Source: Azospirillum thermophilum
GTDB lineage: Bacteria > Pseudomonadota > Alphaproteobacteria > Azospirillales > Azospirillaceae
Length of the DNA: 64,000 nt
Direction: 5' to 3'
Assembly: GCF_003130795.1 (NCBI RefSeq)
Contig: NZ_CP029353.1
Coordinates: forward strand, 2,309,501-2,373,500
Positions within the stretch are counted from its first letter, which is position 1; every line of letters begins with the position of its first letter. The notes below the pieces were generated by a model, which saw only the letters and a list, made by a program, of their open reading frames with translations, searched no databases and had not been told where the DNA came from. Of this stretch, positions 14,787-23,166 are shown piece after piece. The translations under genes were made by a program, and so were the position numbers.

Positions 14787-15008
14787 ATGGACAACACGAC
14801 CGTCACGACCCTCCGCCAGCTTTCCCCGCAGGACTTCGCCGCCTTCGGCGTCGACCACGTCGCCTATGTGCGCCCGGTGACGGTGAACGGCGTCACCGCC
14901 TTCTCCATCCATGCCGCCGACGGCACGCCGCTGACCGTCCTGCCGAAGCAGGACGTCGCCTTCGCCGCCGTCCGCCAGAACGACATGGAGCCGCTGAGCG
15001 TCCATTGA
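14787..15008 (+). CDS. DUF1150 family protein
   Basis: 73 residues; ATG at 14787 with a purine-rich AAAGGGAC upstream. The sequence (LRQLSPQDFAAFGVDHVAYVRPV and ADGTPLTVL) matches the alphaproteobacterial DUF1150 family, small proteins of unknown function usually encoded right after hsp20. Probably cotranscribed with hsp20 and therefore heat-induced; no catalytic residues are evident. Confidence 0.85.
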   Translation: MDNTTVTTLRQLSPQDFAAFGVDHVAYVRPVTVNGVTAFSIHAADGTPLTVLPKQDVAFAAVRQNDMEPLSVH

Positions 15009-15181
15009 CCGGTGCATCGGCGGGCGGTGCATCGGCGGTCCTTCGTCCGGCGGCGGCCGGCGATCGGGGTCAGCCGTCCTTGTCAGCGCCCGCAGGTGCT
15101 GTATGGTGCTGACGAGGGCCGGCGCCGCGACGGCGCGGGCGACGGCGACGATTTCCTGACAGGCTCCAGACGCTGGAAAGA

Positions 15182-16305
15182 ATGACGGTGGACGGCGAGG
15201 CCGGCGGCGGCGAAGAGAACCCGGAAGAGGGCAAGACCCCCGCGGAGGAGGGCAAGGCGCGCGCTCCTTCCGGGCCCGATGCGGCCAAGCGCAAGGCCTG
15301 GGAGGACGAGGCCCGCGACGCCCTGCACATCCTTCCCCTGTCGGCGATCCCGCTGGAGACGCCCGGCCTGCAGCATGCCCGGCTGATCAAGAACGTCCGC
15401 CTGCAGACGGTGGTCGAGATGTTCCGCGACGCCCAGGCCGGCAGCGGGCAGGTCTCCCCCAGCACATCCCCGCCTATTTCGAATCCTACAAGGAGGAGGT
15501 GGAGCGGGATCTGGTGAAGATCGAGAAGATCGGCCGCGCCTCCAGCTTCGACGTCTATTCCTCGCGCATCGAGCTGAGGCGGCTGAACATCGACGTCAAC
15601 AACGTCGAGTCACTGACCCTGTCGGACAAGAAGAAGGCCGAGCTGACGAGCTACATGCGCGTCTTCACCCGGCCGCTGATGGAATATGTCTACGGGTCGC
15701 AGGACATGCAGGTGTCCGACGTCAGCGACATCATCCAGCTTTTCGCCAACCCCAACCGGGAGGAGGCGCTGCGCAACCTGCGCACCATGGCCGACCGGCT
15801 GGACATCGGGCTGACCGAGATCCCGCAGTTCCTGGAGGAGTACGGCGACATCTTCCTGTCGCTCGCCTATTTCAAGAAGTGCCTGGACGAGATCGTTCCG
15901 GAGGTCGAGAAGTTCCTGAACTGGATGTCGGAGATCCGCGCCTCTGCCGAGATCAAGCGCGATCCGCGGCAGATCAAGACGCTGGACGAGATCAGCCGCG
16001 ACCTGACCGACATCTCCACCTCGATCACCGGCCGGTTCGAAAGCTTCGACAACCGCTCCAAGGACTTCTGGAGCGACATCAACGCCGAGACCTTCCGGTC
16101 GATCCGCGAACTGATCGCCTCGCACCACATCACCATCGGCGGCGTGCTCTGCGGTCTGGCGGTGAAGATGAACCTGTGGAAGAGCCGCTTCGCCCGCGGC
16201 GGCGGAGGCCCCAACCGCCGGCTGGAGTTCGTGAAGTCGGAGATCCTGCCGGGCCTGTCGCACATCAAGGCGCTGGAGCAGTCGGCCCGCACCAGCGGCG
16301 TGTGA
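15182..16305 (+). CDS. Conserved hypothetical protein, helical (frameshifted)
   Basis: I do not recognise the family. Read across the break it is 374 residues. The first 45 are acidic and low complexity (EENPEEGKTPAEEGK). The rest is soluble and mostly helical, with YFESYKEEVERDLVKIEKIG, a long helical centre (DISTSITGRFESFDNRSKDFW) and ITIGGVLCGLAVKMNLWKSRF near the C-terminus. The frame breaks in the C-run at 15456-15460: one more C gives continuous QVSPQHIPAYFESYKEE. No membrane segment or catalytic motif is clear. It precedes the terB-like gene on the same strand by 131 bases. The good codon use and helical pattern on both sides of the break support one real gene. Confidence 0.7.
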
Positions 16306-16436
16306 AACCTCCCGGCGAGCGGGCGCGGATGACGCCCGTTTCATGAAGCATTTGTCATCTGCGCGCGTCTTGAGGCGCGCAAGCCGGCACCCCCATATCC
16401 GCTGCGGTTCAACCGCACAGCATAGGGAGTGCTTCC

Positions 16437-16862
16437 ATGGGTCTGTTCGACATGTTCAAGGGCAACGCGCCGATGGACCTGACCCCACGCCGCGTCCTGG
16501 TGATCTCGCTGATCCACTGCATGGGATCGGACGGGGAGATCGACCCGGAGGAGGTCGGCCACCTCGTGTCCGTGCTCGGCCGTTCGGCCACGCGCGAGGA
16601 GCTGGACCGCTGCCTGAAATATGCCCGCGGCACCCCGGTGGACGCCTTCCTGCAGGAGGCGGCGCCCAGGCTGTCCGAGGACCAGCGCCGCTGCATCCTG
16701 CTGAACATGATCGACAGCGCCATGGCCGACGGCGAGGCGGAGTCGGGCGAGCGTGACCTGATCGCCCGCTTCCAGCAGGCCTTCGGCTTCAGCGACGAGG
16801 CGCTGGAGCCCTTCGTCCGCGGCCTCGTCGCCAAGAACGACCGCCGCATCCTCGACGCCTGA
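16437..16862 (+). CDS. TerB family tellurite-resistance-like protein
   Basis: 141 residues, cytoplasmic helical protein. Two acidic repeats typical of TerB are visible: IHCMGSDGEIDPEEVGHL near residue 25 and IDSAMADGEAESGERDL near 98, each ending in the D-G-E metal-binding turn. TerB-like proteins bind divalent ions and occur in stress-related complexes; a lone terB as here is not evidence of tellurite resistance. ATG at 16437 follows TAGGGAG. Transcription ends at the hairpin at 16934-16969. Confidence 0.8.
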   Translation: MGLFDMFKGNAPMDLTPRRVLVISLIHCMGSDGEIDPEEVGHLVSVLGRSATREELDRCLKYARGTPVDAFLQEAAPRLSEDQRRCILLNMIDSAMADGEAESGERDLIARFQQAFGFSDEALEPFVRGLVAKNDRRILDA

Positions 16863-16930
16863 TCCACCGTCCGGCCACATCGCATCCGGCCACATCGGCG
16901 GCAAACGGATCGGCGGCAAACGGATCGCAG

Positions 16931-16969
16931 AAAAAAGCCCGGCCGGAGCGAGCGCCCCGGCCGGGCTTT
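16931..16969. terminator. Bidirectional intrinsic terminator
   Basis: AAAGCCCGGCCGG and CCGGCCGGGCTTT form a long stem around an 8-10 base loop, flanked by an A-run at 16931-16936 on one side and a T-run at 16967-16969 on the other. It sits between convergent genes ending at 16862 and 16980 and can serve both. Confidence 0.85.
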
Positions 16970-16979
16970 CCCGTCGGCG

Positions 16980-18491
16980 TCAGGAGCGGGCGGGCAGCAG
17001 GGCGGCGCTGCGCGCGGTCATCAGCGAGACGGCCTCGTCCGCGGCCAGCCGCGCCCGCGCGTCGGCCAGCCAGGGGCCGGCAGCCTGCGCGGCCTCGCCC
17101 TCCAGCGCGATCATCAGCTCGACCGCGGCGGCCAGCTCGCCCCCGGCGACCAGCACCCCAGCCTTCTGCACGGTCCCGGCGGCGCCGCGCCCCTCGACCG
17201 CGTTGACCGCGGTGAAGCTCAGCAGGCCGGCAGCCCCGGAGACGAGGCCCCAGACCCGCTCGCCCAGCCCGGGCCCCTCGGCGACCGCGGCGCTGCCGTC
17301 GGCCGGCTGGCCCGCCGCATCGGCGGCCGGCGGCTGCGGGGTGGCCTGGGGAGCCTGGGACGCCTGACCGGCGGCTGCGGCGGCAGCGGCAGCCTCGGCG
17401 GCCTTCGCCTTGGCGGCTTCGGCGGCGCGGGCGTCGGCGGCCAGCACCTCCGGCACCGCCAGCAGGAAGCGGGCGGCAAGCTGCTCGCGGGTCGGGACGC
17501 CGGTGGTCGCGTAGGGGGTGAGCTTGTCGAGCGCCTTGGTCAGCGCCGCGTCGGCGATGCCGGAGGCGCGCACCGCCACCAGTTCCGCCGCGAAGGGGTC
17601 GGACTCCTCCAGCGCGCCGCGCAGTTCCGCCATCGCCAGCGCACCGACCGCCTTGCCGTCGGGCAGCGCCGCCACCTTGCGGTCGAGCGCGGCGAGGCTG
17701 GTCTCCAGCGCCGCGATGCGGTCGCTGAGCGAGGCGCCGGCCGCCGCGGTGCCCAGCCGGGTCTCCAGCGACGAGACGCGGTCGGTCAGGGCGAGGGTGG
17801 CGACCTTCTGGCGCTTGGCTTCCGGCAGCCAGAGCGGCTGGGTGACGAGGGCGCCGACGCCGGCGATCGACACGACCAGGGCGATCGAGGCCAGGGCGAC
17901 GGCGCCCGAGGAGCGCGGTGCCGCCGGGGCGGGCGGAGGGGGCACAACCGGTTCCGAAAGCGATGAGGACACGACCGTCTCCGTGGTTGAAGGGGGTTCG
18001 ACCGGCGCGGCGGCCAGGGGGACAGGATCCGGCGCGGGCTGCGGCGCGGCCGGCTCGGTGGAAGGGGTGGACGCAAGGGCGGCGGCCGGCGCCCCGGCCA
18101 CGGCAGGCGCAGGGGCGGGCGGCTCGGAAGCGGGCGGCTCGGGGGCGGGCGGCTCGGGCGCCGCGGGCTGGACAGGCGCGGCCGGAGCCGGCGTATCCGT
18201 CGCCGCGGCGGCCGGTTCGGCCATGGCGGGGACCGGGTCGGGCTCGGCGCTGCCGGTCAGCGGCGTGGCCGGCGCCACCGGATCGGCCGCCACGTCGACC
18301 GTCACGTCCCCGGCCTGGGGCTCAGGGGCCGGGGACTCATGAGCCTGGGAAACCGGGGCCTGGGAAACCGGGGCCTGGAAGACGGGCTCCGGAGCGGTGT
18401 CCGGGGCCGGCGGCGCGGCAGGTTCCGCGGCGGGCGCTGCCGCGGCAGGCGCGATGTTCTCGCGCAGCGAGGGACGCTTCCTGGGGGCCAT
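16980..18491 (-). CDS. Pro/Ala-rich single-pass membrane protein with periplasmic coiled coil (mitofilin/COG4223-like)
   Basis: 503 residues. About 200 N-terminal residues are low-complexity Ala/Pro/Glu, including in-frame 15-base repeats (VSQAP at 18343-18379; PPAPE at 18117-18161). One membrane helix follows (GAVALASIALVVSIAGVGALV), then a coiled coil (SDRIAALETSLAALDRKVAAL) and an alpha-helical C-terminus that resembles COG4223/mitofilin-like alphaproteobacterial proteins, usually 400-600 residues. The ATG at 18491 overlaps the stop of the parA-like gene in TGATG, so the two are translationally coupled. Such proteins are anchored in the inner membrane; a link to ParA-dependent positioning is inference. 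Confidence 0.75.
   Translation of the reverse strand: MAPRKRPSLRENIAPAAAAPAAEPAAPPAPDTAPEPVFQAPVSQAPVSQAHESPAPEPQAGDVTVDVAADPVAPATPLTGSAEPDPVPAMAEPAAAATDTPAPAAPVQPAAPEPPAPEPPASEPPAPAPAVAGAPAAALASTPSTEPAAPQPAPDPVPLAAAPVEPPSTTETVVSSSLSEPVVPPPPAPAAPRSSGAVALASIALVVSIAGVGALVTQPLWLPEAKRQKVATLALTDRVSSLETRLGTAAAGASLSDRIAALETSLAALDRKVAALPDGKAVGALAMAELRGALEESDPFAAELVAVRASGIADAALTKALDKLTPYATTGVPTREQLAARFLLAVPEVLAADARAAEAAKAKAAEAAAAAAAAGQASQAPQATPQPPAADAAGQPADGSAAVAEGPGLGERVWGLVSGAAGLLSFTAVNAVEGRGAAGTVQKAGVLVAGGELAAAVELMIALEGEAAQAAGPWLADARARLAADEAVSLMTARSAALLPARS
18117..18379. repeat. Two 15-bp-period tandem repeats in the Pro/Ala-rich linker
   Basis: Three units starting GGGCGGCTCGG at 18117, 18132 and 18147, and about 2.5 units GCCTGGGAAACCGGG from 18343 to 18379. 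Both keep frame and encode pentapeptides. Confidence 0.85.
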
Positions 18492-19138
18492 CACTTCACC
18501 CTTCTGACGATCGCCGCGAGAACCTCGATCTCCTCATGCGCCACCGAGCGCGGGGCATAGGAGCCCACCCATTCGCCGACCGTGAAGGCGTCGACATGGG
18601 CGGTGCGCTGGCCGATGGCGGGCGCCACCGGCTCGCCGAACTCGTGCAGGACCGCCTCGATCTCCTTGCCGGCGGCGGTGCGGCGGTCGACGCGCGACGG
18701 CACCAGCAGGCAGCCGGGCCGGCGGTCGCCCCGCTCCGCCCGGACGCGGGCCAGCAGGTCGATGGCCTTGGCCGTCGCCTTCAGGTCGGCGCCGCTGGCG
18801 GTCACCGGCACCACGAACAGGCTGGCCGCATGCAGGGCGTTCAGGATGGCGTCGCCGAGCTGCGGCGGCAGGTCCAACACCACGAAGTCGTGCGAGGCGG
18901 CGAGGCCGTCCACCCGGTCGCGCCAGCCGGCGCCGGCCTCCTCGAAGGGCAGCGCGGTGACCGCGACGGGAAGCCGTCCCTTCGCCCCCCAGTCGCCGGC
19001 GGTTCCCTGCCCGTCGGCATCGACGAGCGCGACCCTGGCCTTGCCGCCGTTCGCCAGCGCACACGCCACGTTGACGGCCACCGTGCTCTTGCCGGTGCCG
19101 CCCTTCAGGTTTCCGACTGCGATGATCTTCCCGGGCAT
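18491..19138 (-). CDS. ParA/MinD-family ATPase
   Basis: 215 residues from the ATG at 19138, which begins right before the deviant Walker A, GNLKGGTGKST at residues 8-18. Walker A', VALVDADGQGTAGDWG, and Walker B, FVVLDLPPQL, are present. The size and VDADGQGTAGDW fit the short ParA subgroup (VirC1/ParA-like) that lacks an N-terminal DNA-binding region. No ParB gene is adjacent. The stop overlaps the start of the membrane coiled-coil gene, so the ATPase may act with that protein rather than in chromosome segregation; this is inference. Confidence 0.88.
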   Translation of the reverse strand: MPGKIIAVGNLKGGTGKSTVAVNVACALANGGKARVALVDADGQGTAGDWGAKGRLPVAVTALPFEEAGAGWRDRVDGLAASHDFVVLDLPPQLGDAILNALHAASLFVVPVTASGADLKATAKAIDLLARVRAERGDRRPGCLLVPSRVDRRTAAGKEIEAVLHEFGEPVAPAIGQRTAHVDAFTVGEWVGSYAPRSVAHEEIEVLAAIVRRVK

Positions 19139-19212
19139 GGGAAAACGGTATCGCAGATATTCTGCGAAAGAAAAGAGCGCATCCGACCGAAAGGGGTAGT
19201 CCGGGGGTTGAA

Positions 19213-19231
19213 TTTGCTGCGAGGCAGCAAA
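19213..19231. promoter_or_regulatory. Inverted repeat upstream of the parA-like gene
   Basis: TTTGCTGC at 19213-19220 and GCAGCAAA at 19224-19231, an 8-bp perfect inverted repeat around GAG, 75-93 bases upstream of the parA-like ATG. It could be an operator. Confidence 0.35.
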
Positions 19232-19415
19232 ATGCTGGTGTCTCCCCCGGTCTGGCGGCCTCCCGACCCGACGGCGTGCGTCTGCACGGAGCGGAGCCGG
19301 GGGCAAAATGGCAGGATCGGCGACGGGTGGTCCGCGGAACGGTCGGCGCGGCCGAGCGAATCGACCAGGTCACGCCGGACGGAGTCGGCGACGCGGCGTC
19401 CGCGGCCGCCTCCCT

Positions 19416-20267
19416 TCATTTGCGCAGCCGCTTCTCCTGCATGATTTCGAGCTGGAGCTGCTGGATCTCGGTCAGGCGCTGCCACTGGCGCTGGAGGAGA
19501 TAGTCCATCTTCTCGTGCAGGTGACGGATCTCCAGCTCGGCCTTCAGGTTGACGCGGTAGTCGTTCTCCGACCGCAGCCGGTCCTTCGCCTCCTGCCGCT
19601 TCTGGCTCATCATGATGATCGGCGCCTGGATGGCGGCGAGGCAGGACAGCACCAGGTTCAGCAGGATGAAGGGATAGGGGTCGAAGGTCTCGTCGCCGCG
19701 GGCGAGGTTGAAGACCATCCACAGGCCGAGGAAGAGGGCGAAGGAGATCAGGAAGGCCCAGCTTCCGCCGAAGGTGGCGAGATGGTCGGACAGCCGCTCG
19801 CCCAGCGTCCGGCGGTCCTCGTACTGCTCGTCGACGTTCTCGGCCAGCGTGTCGTGGTTGGCGATGCTCTCGGCGACGCGGCGGTCGAGCTCCGTCAGCT
19901 CGCCATGCTCGGCCTGCAGCAGGTCGGCGACGTGGAGCGCCCGGTAGCGCGCCACCTCCGACCGGCTGACCAGCGCGTCGGGCGGCAGGTCGGGATAGTC
20001 CTGGCGGATGCGGTCGGCGAGGCTGGGACGCAGCGTGTCGAGCCCGACGAGGTCGCGCTTGGGCCGGCGCTTGCCGCTGAGCGCGCAGGGGATGCGCTTG
20101 GACCGCTGGGCGGTGCCGAGCCCGCCCTCCCCCTCGTCGTCGCCGGGGTCCAGCATGTCCCCGCCGTCGGCCTCCTCCTCCTCCCGGTCGTCGCGAGCCT
20201 GCCGGCCGGGATCGGGCGTGACGGCGTCGGACGGCGCCTGCTGGTCGCGTTCGGGATGGTCGGTCAT
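19416..20267 (-). CDS. DUF1003 family membrane protein
   Basis: 283 residues. The first 75 are acidic and low complexity (DDREEEEADGGD). The DUF1003 core follows, with HDTLAENVDEQYEDRRTLGERLSDHLATFGGSW, two membrane helices (FLISFALFLGLWMVFNL; FILLNLVLSCLAAIQAPII) and the family hallmark IIMMSQKRQEAKDRLRSENDY near residue 225. Function is unknown. ATG at 20267 follows a stretch without strong Shine-Dalgarno; the N-terminal extension makes the protein longer than most members (about 180 residues). Confidence 0.85.
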   Translation of the reverse strand: MTDHPERDQQAPSDAVTPDPGRQARDDREEEEADGGDMLDPGDDEGEGGLGTAQRSKRIPCALSGKRRPKRDLVGLDTLRPSLADRIRQDYPDLPPDALVSRSEVARYRALHVADLLQAEHGELTELDRRVAESIANHDTLAENVDEQYEDRRTLGERLSDHLATFGGSWAFLISFALFLGLWMVFNLARGDETFDPYPFILLNLVLSCLAAIQAPIIMMSQKRQEAKDRLRSENDYRVNLKAELEIRHLHEKMDYLLQRQWQRLTEIQQLQLEIMQEKRLRK

Positions 20268-20478
20268 GGTCTCGGCCGCTCCGCACCGGTTGGTCGAGCG
20301 AGGGCATAATCCAGCGGCCGGCCTTTGTGAAATGATAGTTCCATAACAAGCCCCGCCGGGGGCGGCGGCATCGGGGCCCGCCGGGGGCGACGGAACCTCC
20401 CCCGCCCGTCGCGCGTTGCAGAGGACGAACCAACCCGAAGGGTCATGTCCCTTCGGCAGAGCAGGGAACCCCGTTGCC

Positions 20479-21021
20479 ATGAACAGCAACCGACTCAACA
20501 GGCTGGGATGGCGCGCCGGCGCCGTCCTGACGGTGTCGCTCGGCCTTGCCGCCTGCGCCGGCGACGTGCCGCCGCCCACCGCCGAACTCGGGGCCGCCTC
20601 GCAGGCCGTGCTCGCCGCCGAGCAGGCCGGCGCCCCGCGCTTCGCCCCCGTCGAGCTGCAGTCCGCCCGCGACAAGCTGGCCGCCGCCGACACCGCCATG
20701 CGCGAGGACAAGCGGACCGAGGCCCGCCGCCTGGCGGAGCAGGCCCGCGCCGACGCCGAACTGGCCGCCGCCCGCTCCCAGCGCGCGCTGACGCAGGAGG
20801 CCGCGGGCGTGGTGCGCCAGCAGGCCAACCCGCCGCAGGCCGCCGCCCCCGCCGCCCCGTCGACACCCGGCTACGGCAGTTCCGGCGGCACGGCCGGCAC
20901 GCTCGGCACCCTGCCGTCGGGCTCCTCCTACGCCGCGCCCTCCACGGTGCCGCCGACCACCCTGGCCCCGGGCGGCGCCGGCTGGGGCGGCGGCTACAGC
21001 AATCCGGAGATCCGTCCATGA
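20479..21021 (+). CDS. DUF4398-type lipoprotein
   Basis: 180 residues. Signal peptide with lipobox LAAC (VLTVSLGLAACAG), so a lipid-anchored envelope protein. The mature part has an Ala/Glu-rich helical hairpin (LQSARDKLAAADTAMREDKRTEARRLAEQA) typical of DUF4398, then a Pro/Gly/Ser tail. ATG 20479 begins the signal peptide. The stop overlaps the next start in ATGA. The following gene repeats the same domain with an added OmpA module, suggesting duplication and a shared role at the outer membrane or peptidoglycan. Confidence 0.8.
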   Translation: MNSNRLNRLGWRAGAVLTVSLGLAACAGDVPPPTAELGAASQAVLAAEQAGAPRFAPVELQSARDKLAAADTAMREDKRTEARRLAEQARADAELAAARSQRALTQEAAGVVRQQANPPQAAAPAAPSTPGYGSSGGTAGTLGTLPSGSSYAAPSTVPPTTLAPGGAGWGGGYSNPEIRP

Positions 21022-21803
21022 AGCCGATTCCGAACAAGACCTCCCTGCTGGCCGCCGGGCTGGTGGTCGCGGCGCTGGCCGGCTGCGCCGACACCCCGAC
21101 CGACACCGCCGCCCTGCTGCAGGCGCGGCGGGACTACAGCGCCGCCGCCGCCAACCCCGATGTCGCGTCGAACGCGCCGCTGGAGCTGCGCCGCGCCGAG
21201 GAGGCCCTGCGCAAGGCCGAAACCCTGCGCGACAAGAATGCGGATCGCCGCGAGATCGACCAGCAGGCCTACCTCGCCAGCCGGGAAGCCCAGATCGCCC
21301 GTGAGGCCGCGGCGACCAAGAGCGCCCAGACCGTGGTCGCCAACGCCGACGCCTACCGGCAGCAGGGGCAGCTCCGCGCCCGCAACGCCGAACTGGAGCA
21401 GCAGCTTCGCGACCTGCAGGCCGAGCGGACGGAGCGCGGCCTGGTCATGACGCTGGGCGACATCCTGTTCGCCACCGGCCGGGCCGAGCTGACCCCCGGC
21501 GCCTTCGAGCGGATCGACCGGCTCGCCCAGTTCATGCAGCGCTACCCGGCCCGCACCGTGCGGATCGAGGGCCACACCGACAGCACCGGCAACGCCGACT
21601 TCAACCTGCGCCTGTCCGAGGCGCGCGCCCAGGCGGTGCGCGACGCGCTGGTGGCGCGCGGCGTGAACCCCAGCCGCGTCGTCAGCCAGGGCATGGGCGA
21701 GGCGCAGCCGGTCGCTTCCAACAGCACCGACTCCGGCCGCCAGCAGAACCGCCGCGTCGACATCGTCATCTCCGACGAGGGCGCCGTCGCCCAGACCCGG
21801 TGA
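21018..21803 (+). CDS. OmpA-family lipoprotein with DUF4398 domain
   Basis: 261 residues. Signal peptide with lipobox LAGC (VVAALAGCAD). A DUF4398 helical domain (APLELRRAEEALRKAE) and a coiled coil precede a C-terminal OmpA peptidoglycan-binding domain with LFATGRAELTPGAFERIDRLA and the diaminopimelate-contact region EGHTDSTGNADFNLRLSEARAQAV. It would tether the outer membrane to peptidoglycan, like YfiB/Pal-type proteins. Translationally coupled (ATGA overlap) to the preceding DUF4398 lipoprotein. Confidence 0.88.
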   Translation: MKPIPNKTSLLAAGLVVAALAGCADTPTDTAALLQARRDYSAAAANPDVASNAPLELRRAEEALRKAETLRDKNADRREIDQQAYLASREAQIAREAAATKSAQTVVANADAYRQQGQLRARNAELEQQLRDLQAERTERGLVMTLGDILFATGRAELTPGAFERIDRLAQFMQRYPARTVRIEGHTDSTGNADFNLRLSEARAQAVRDALVARGVNPSRVVSQGMGEAQPVASNSTDSGRQQNRRVDIVISDEGAVAQTR

Positions 21804-21839
21804 CGGAGACCCGGTGACGGAGCGGGCAACCGCGGCCGC

Positions 21840-22367
21840 TCAGGCGGAGGGAGACGACGGGACGGTGCCGGATGCCGCCGGTGCCGGCACCGCCCCGATC
21901 ATGAAATCCGGCACCGGCCGCCGCGTGTAGCGGGCGAAATGCGCCTTCTCGGCCCGGTAGAAGGCGCGGTAGGACGCCACCGGGTCGCCCGGCACCTTCC
22001 AGGCATCGGGCATGCACAGCGGCGGCGGCGACGCCACCCCGGGTCCCAGCAGGGCCCGCCAGTCGGCGCCGTCGCGCAGCGGCCCCAGCACCTCCGACGT
22101 CCTGTGGACGCGGCCGAAGCGGTAGCGGAACTCCTCCGCCAGCGCATCGGCGAGCTCCAGCGTCCAGCGGTAGTTCTCCGCCCCGGCCCGCACCCACAGC
22201 GTGACCGGATGGTTGGCGTAGGCCACCCGGTAGCCGACCTCCGCCCGCCGCAGCCGCAGCGCTGTGCTCATCATCTGCGCGGCCTCCACCAGCATCTTGC
22301 CGACATGCTTGTCGCAGTGCAGCCGGGCTGCCGCCGCGGGATCGCGATCCAGGAAGAAGATGTTCAT
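21840..22367 (-). CDS. Conserved hypothetical protein of a phage-distributed family
   Basis: 175 residues. Begins MNIFFLDRDPAAAARLHCDKHVGKMLVEAAQMMSTAL, a conserved N-terminus I know from uncharacterised proteins in phages and bacteria, often annotated hypothetical. Conserved CDKH and HP (NHPVTLWVR) residues could form a metal or active site. No signal peptide or membrane helix. Function unknown; single gene between two plus-strand genes. ATG at 22367 has no strong Shine-Dalgarno. Confidence 0.7.
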   Translation of the reverse strand: MNIFFLDRDPAAAARLHCDKHVGKMLVEAAQMMSTALRLRRAEVGYRVAYANHPVTLWVRAGAENYRWTLELADALAEEFRYRFGRVHRTSEVLGPLRDGADWRALLGPGVASPPPLCMPDAWKVPGDPVASYRAFYRAEKAHFARYTRRPVPDFMIGAVPAPAASGTVPSSPSA

Positions 22368-22656
22368 CGTCCGGCCCGGGCAATGAGAAGAACTACCGAA
22401 ACAAACCACCCCGGTGTTTCGTCGTTTCGCTTCCGGAGGAATATTCCCGTCTCTTGCGGATTTACCCGTCGCCCCGCCCCACACCCCCGGAGAGTAGGGG
22501 CCGGGAATGCTGTTCCGACATCGAAACCATGTCGCTGCTTCCCTGTTGAAAGGGGCGAAAGGGAGGACGGGCTCCTCCCGGCGGGCACCGGACAAGGCGC
22601 CCGCGGCAACCGGAGTGGCGCCCGCGATGGCGCCGTCACTAGATGGAGAGACGAGG

Positions 22657-23031
22657 ATGCGTAACCTGATGATCGGCGCCGTCGCCGCCGTGGCCCTGAT
22701 GGCGGGTTCGGCGATGGCCCAGAGCACCGGCTCCACCACCACCTCGCCGTCGACCGGCCTGTCGACCACCGGCCCGGCCAACTCGGGTTCGATGAACGGC
22801 GGTTCGATGAACAGCGGCTCGACGGGCACCAGCGGCTCCTCCTCCGGCATGGGCACGACGGGTTCGGTCGGCTCCTCGGGCTCGACCGTCGCCCCGTCGG
22901 GCATGGGCAACGCCACCGGCAGCAACCCGGCCCGCGACAACCAGACCGCCACCGGCACCCACTGCCCGCCGGGCACCCCGAACTGCGGCCCGGATGCGGG
23001 CGGCGGCGCCGGCGCCAGCGGCGGCCAGTAA
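22657..23031 (+). CDS. Secreted Ser/Gly/Thr-rich low-complexity protein
   Basis: 124 residues. A clear signal peptide ends in AMAQ (MIGAVAAVALMAGSAMAQ). The mature chain is Ser/Gly/Thr/Met-rich with repeats such as GSMNGGSMNSGS and ends with two cysteines in THCPPGTPNCGP, probably one disulfide. ATG at 22657 follows GGAGAGACGAGG. No known domain; a periplasmic or surface role is inferred from the signal peptide only. Confidence 0.75.
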   Translation: MRNLMIGAVAAVALMAGSAMAQSTGSTTTSPSTGLSTTGPANSGSMNGGSMNSGSTGTSGSSSGMGTTGSVGSSGSTVAPSGMGNATGSNPARDNQTATGTHCPPGTPNCGPDAGGGAGASGGQ

Positions 23032-23044
23032 ACCGGCAGCGACA

Positions 23045-23081
23045 GCCGCTCCGGATGCCGCCTGGCGACATCCGGAGCGGC
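23045..23081. repeat. Long inverted repeat downstream of the secreted-protein gene
   Basis: GCCGCTCCGGATG at 23045-23057 and CATCCGGAGCGGC at 23069-23081 form a 13-bp perfect stem, with CGCC/GGCG able to extend pairing inside the loop. It has no T-run and may help block transcription. Confidence 0.75.
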
Positions 23082-23098
23082 GTCACCGACCATCACGG

Positions 23099-23136
23099 AA
23101 AGCCCTTCCCCCGGCAGCGGAGGAAGGGCTTTTCCA
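23099..23136. terminator. Intrinsic terminator
   Basis: AAAGCCCTTCC and GGAAGGGCTTTT form a strong stem with flanking A- and T-runs, between convergent genes ending at 23031 and 23167; usable in both directions. Confidence 0.85.
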
Positions 23137-23166
23137 TTGGGACTTGCCGGATGGGCCGGGACCGCC

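Noticed and set aside
16437..16862. Tellurite resistance island
   Set aside because: Only a TerB-like gene is present; terA, terC, terD and terE are absent.
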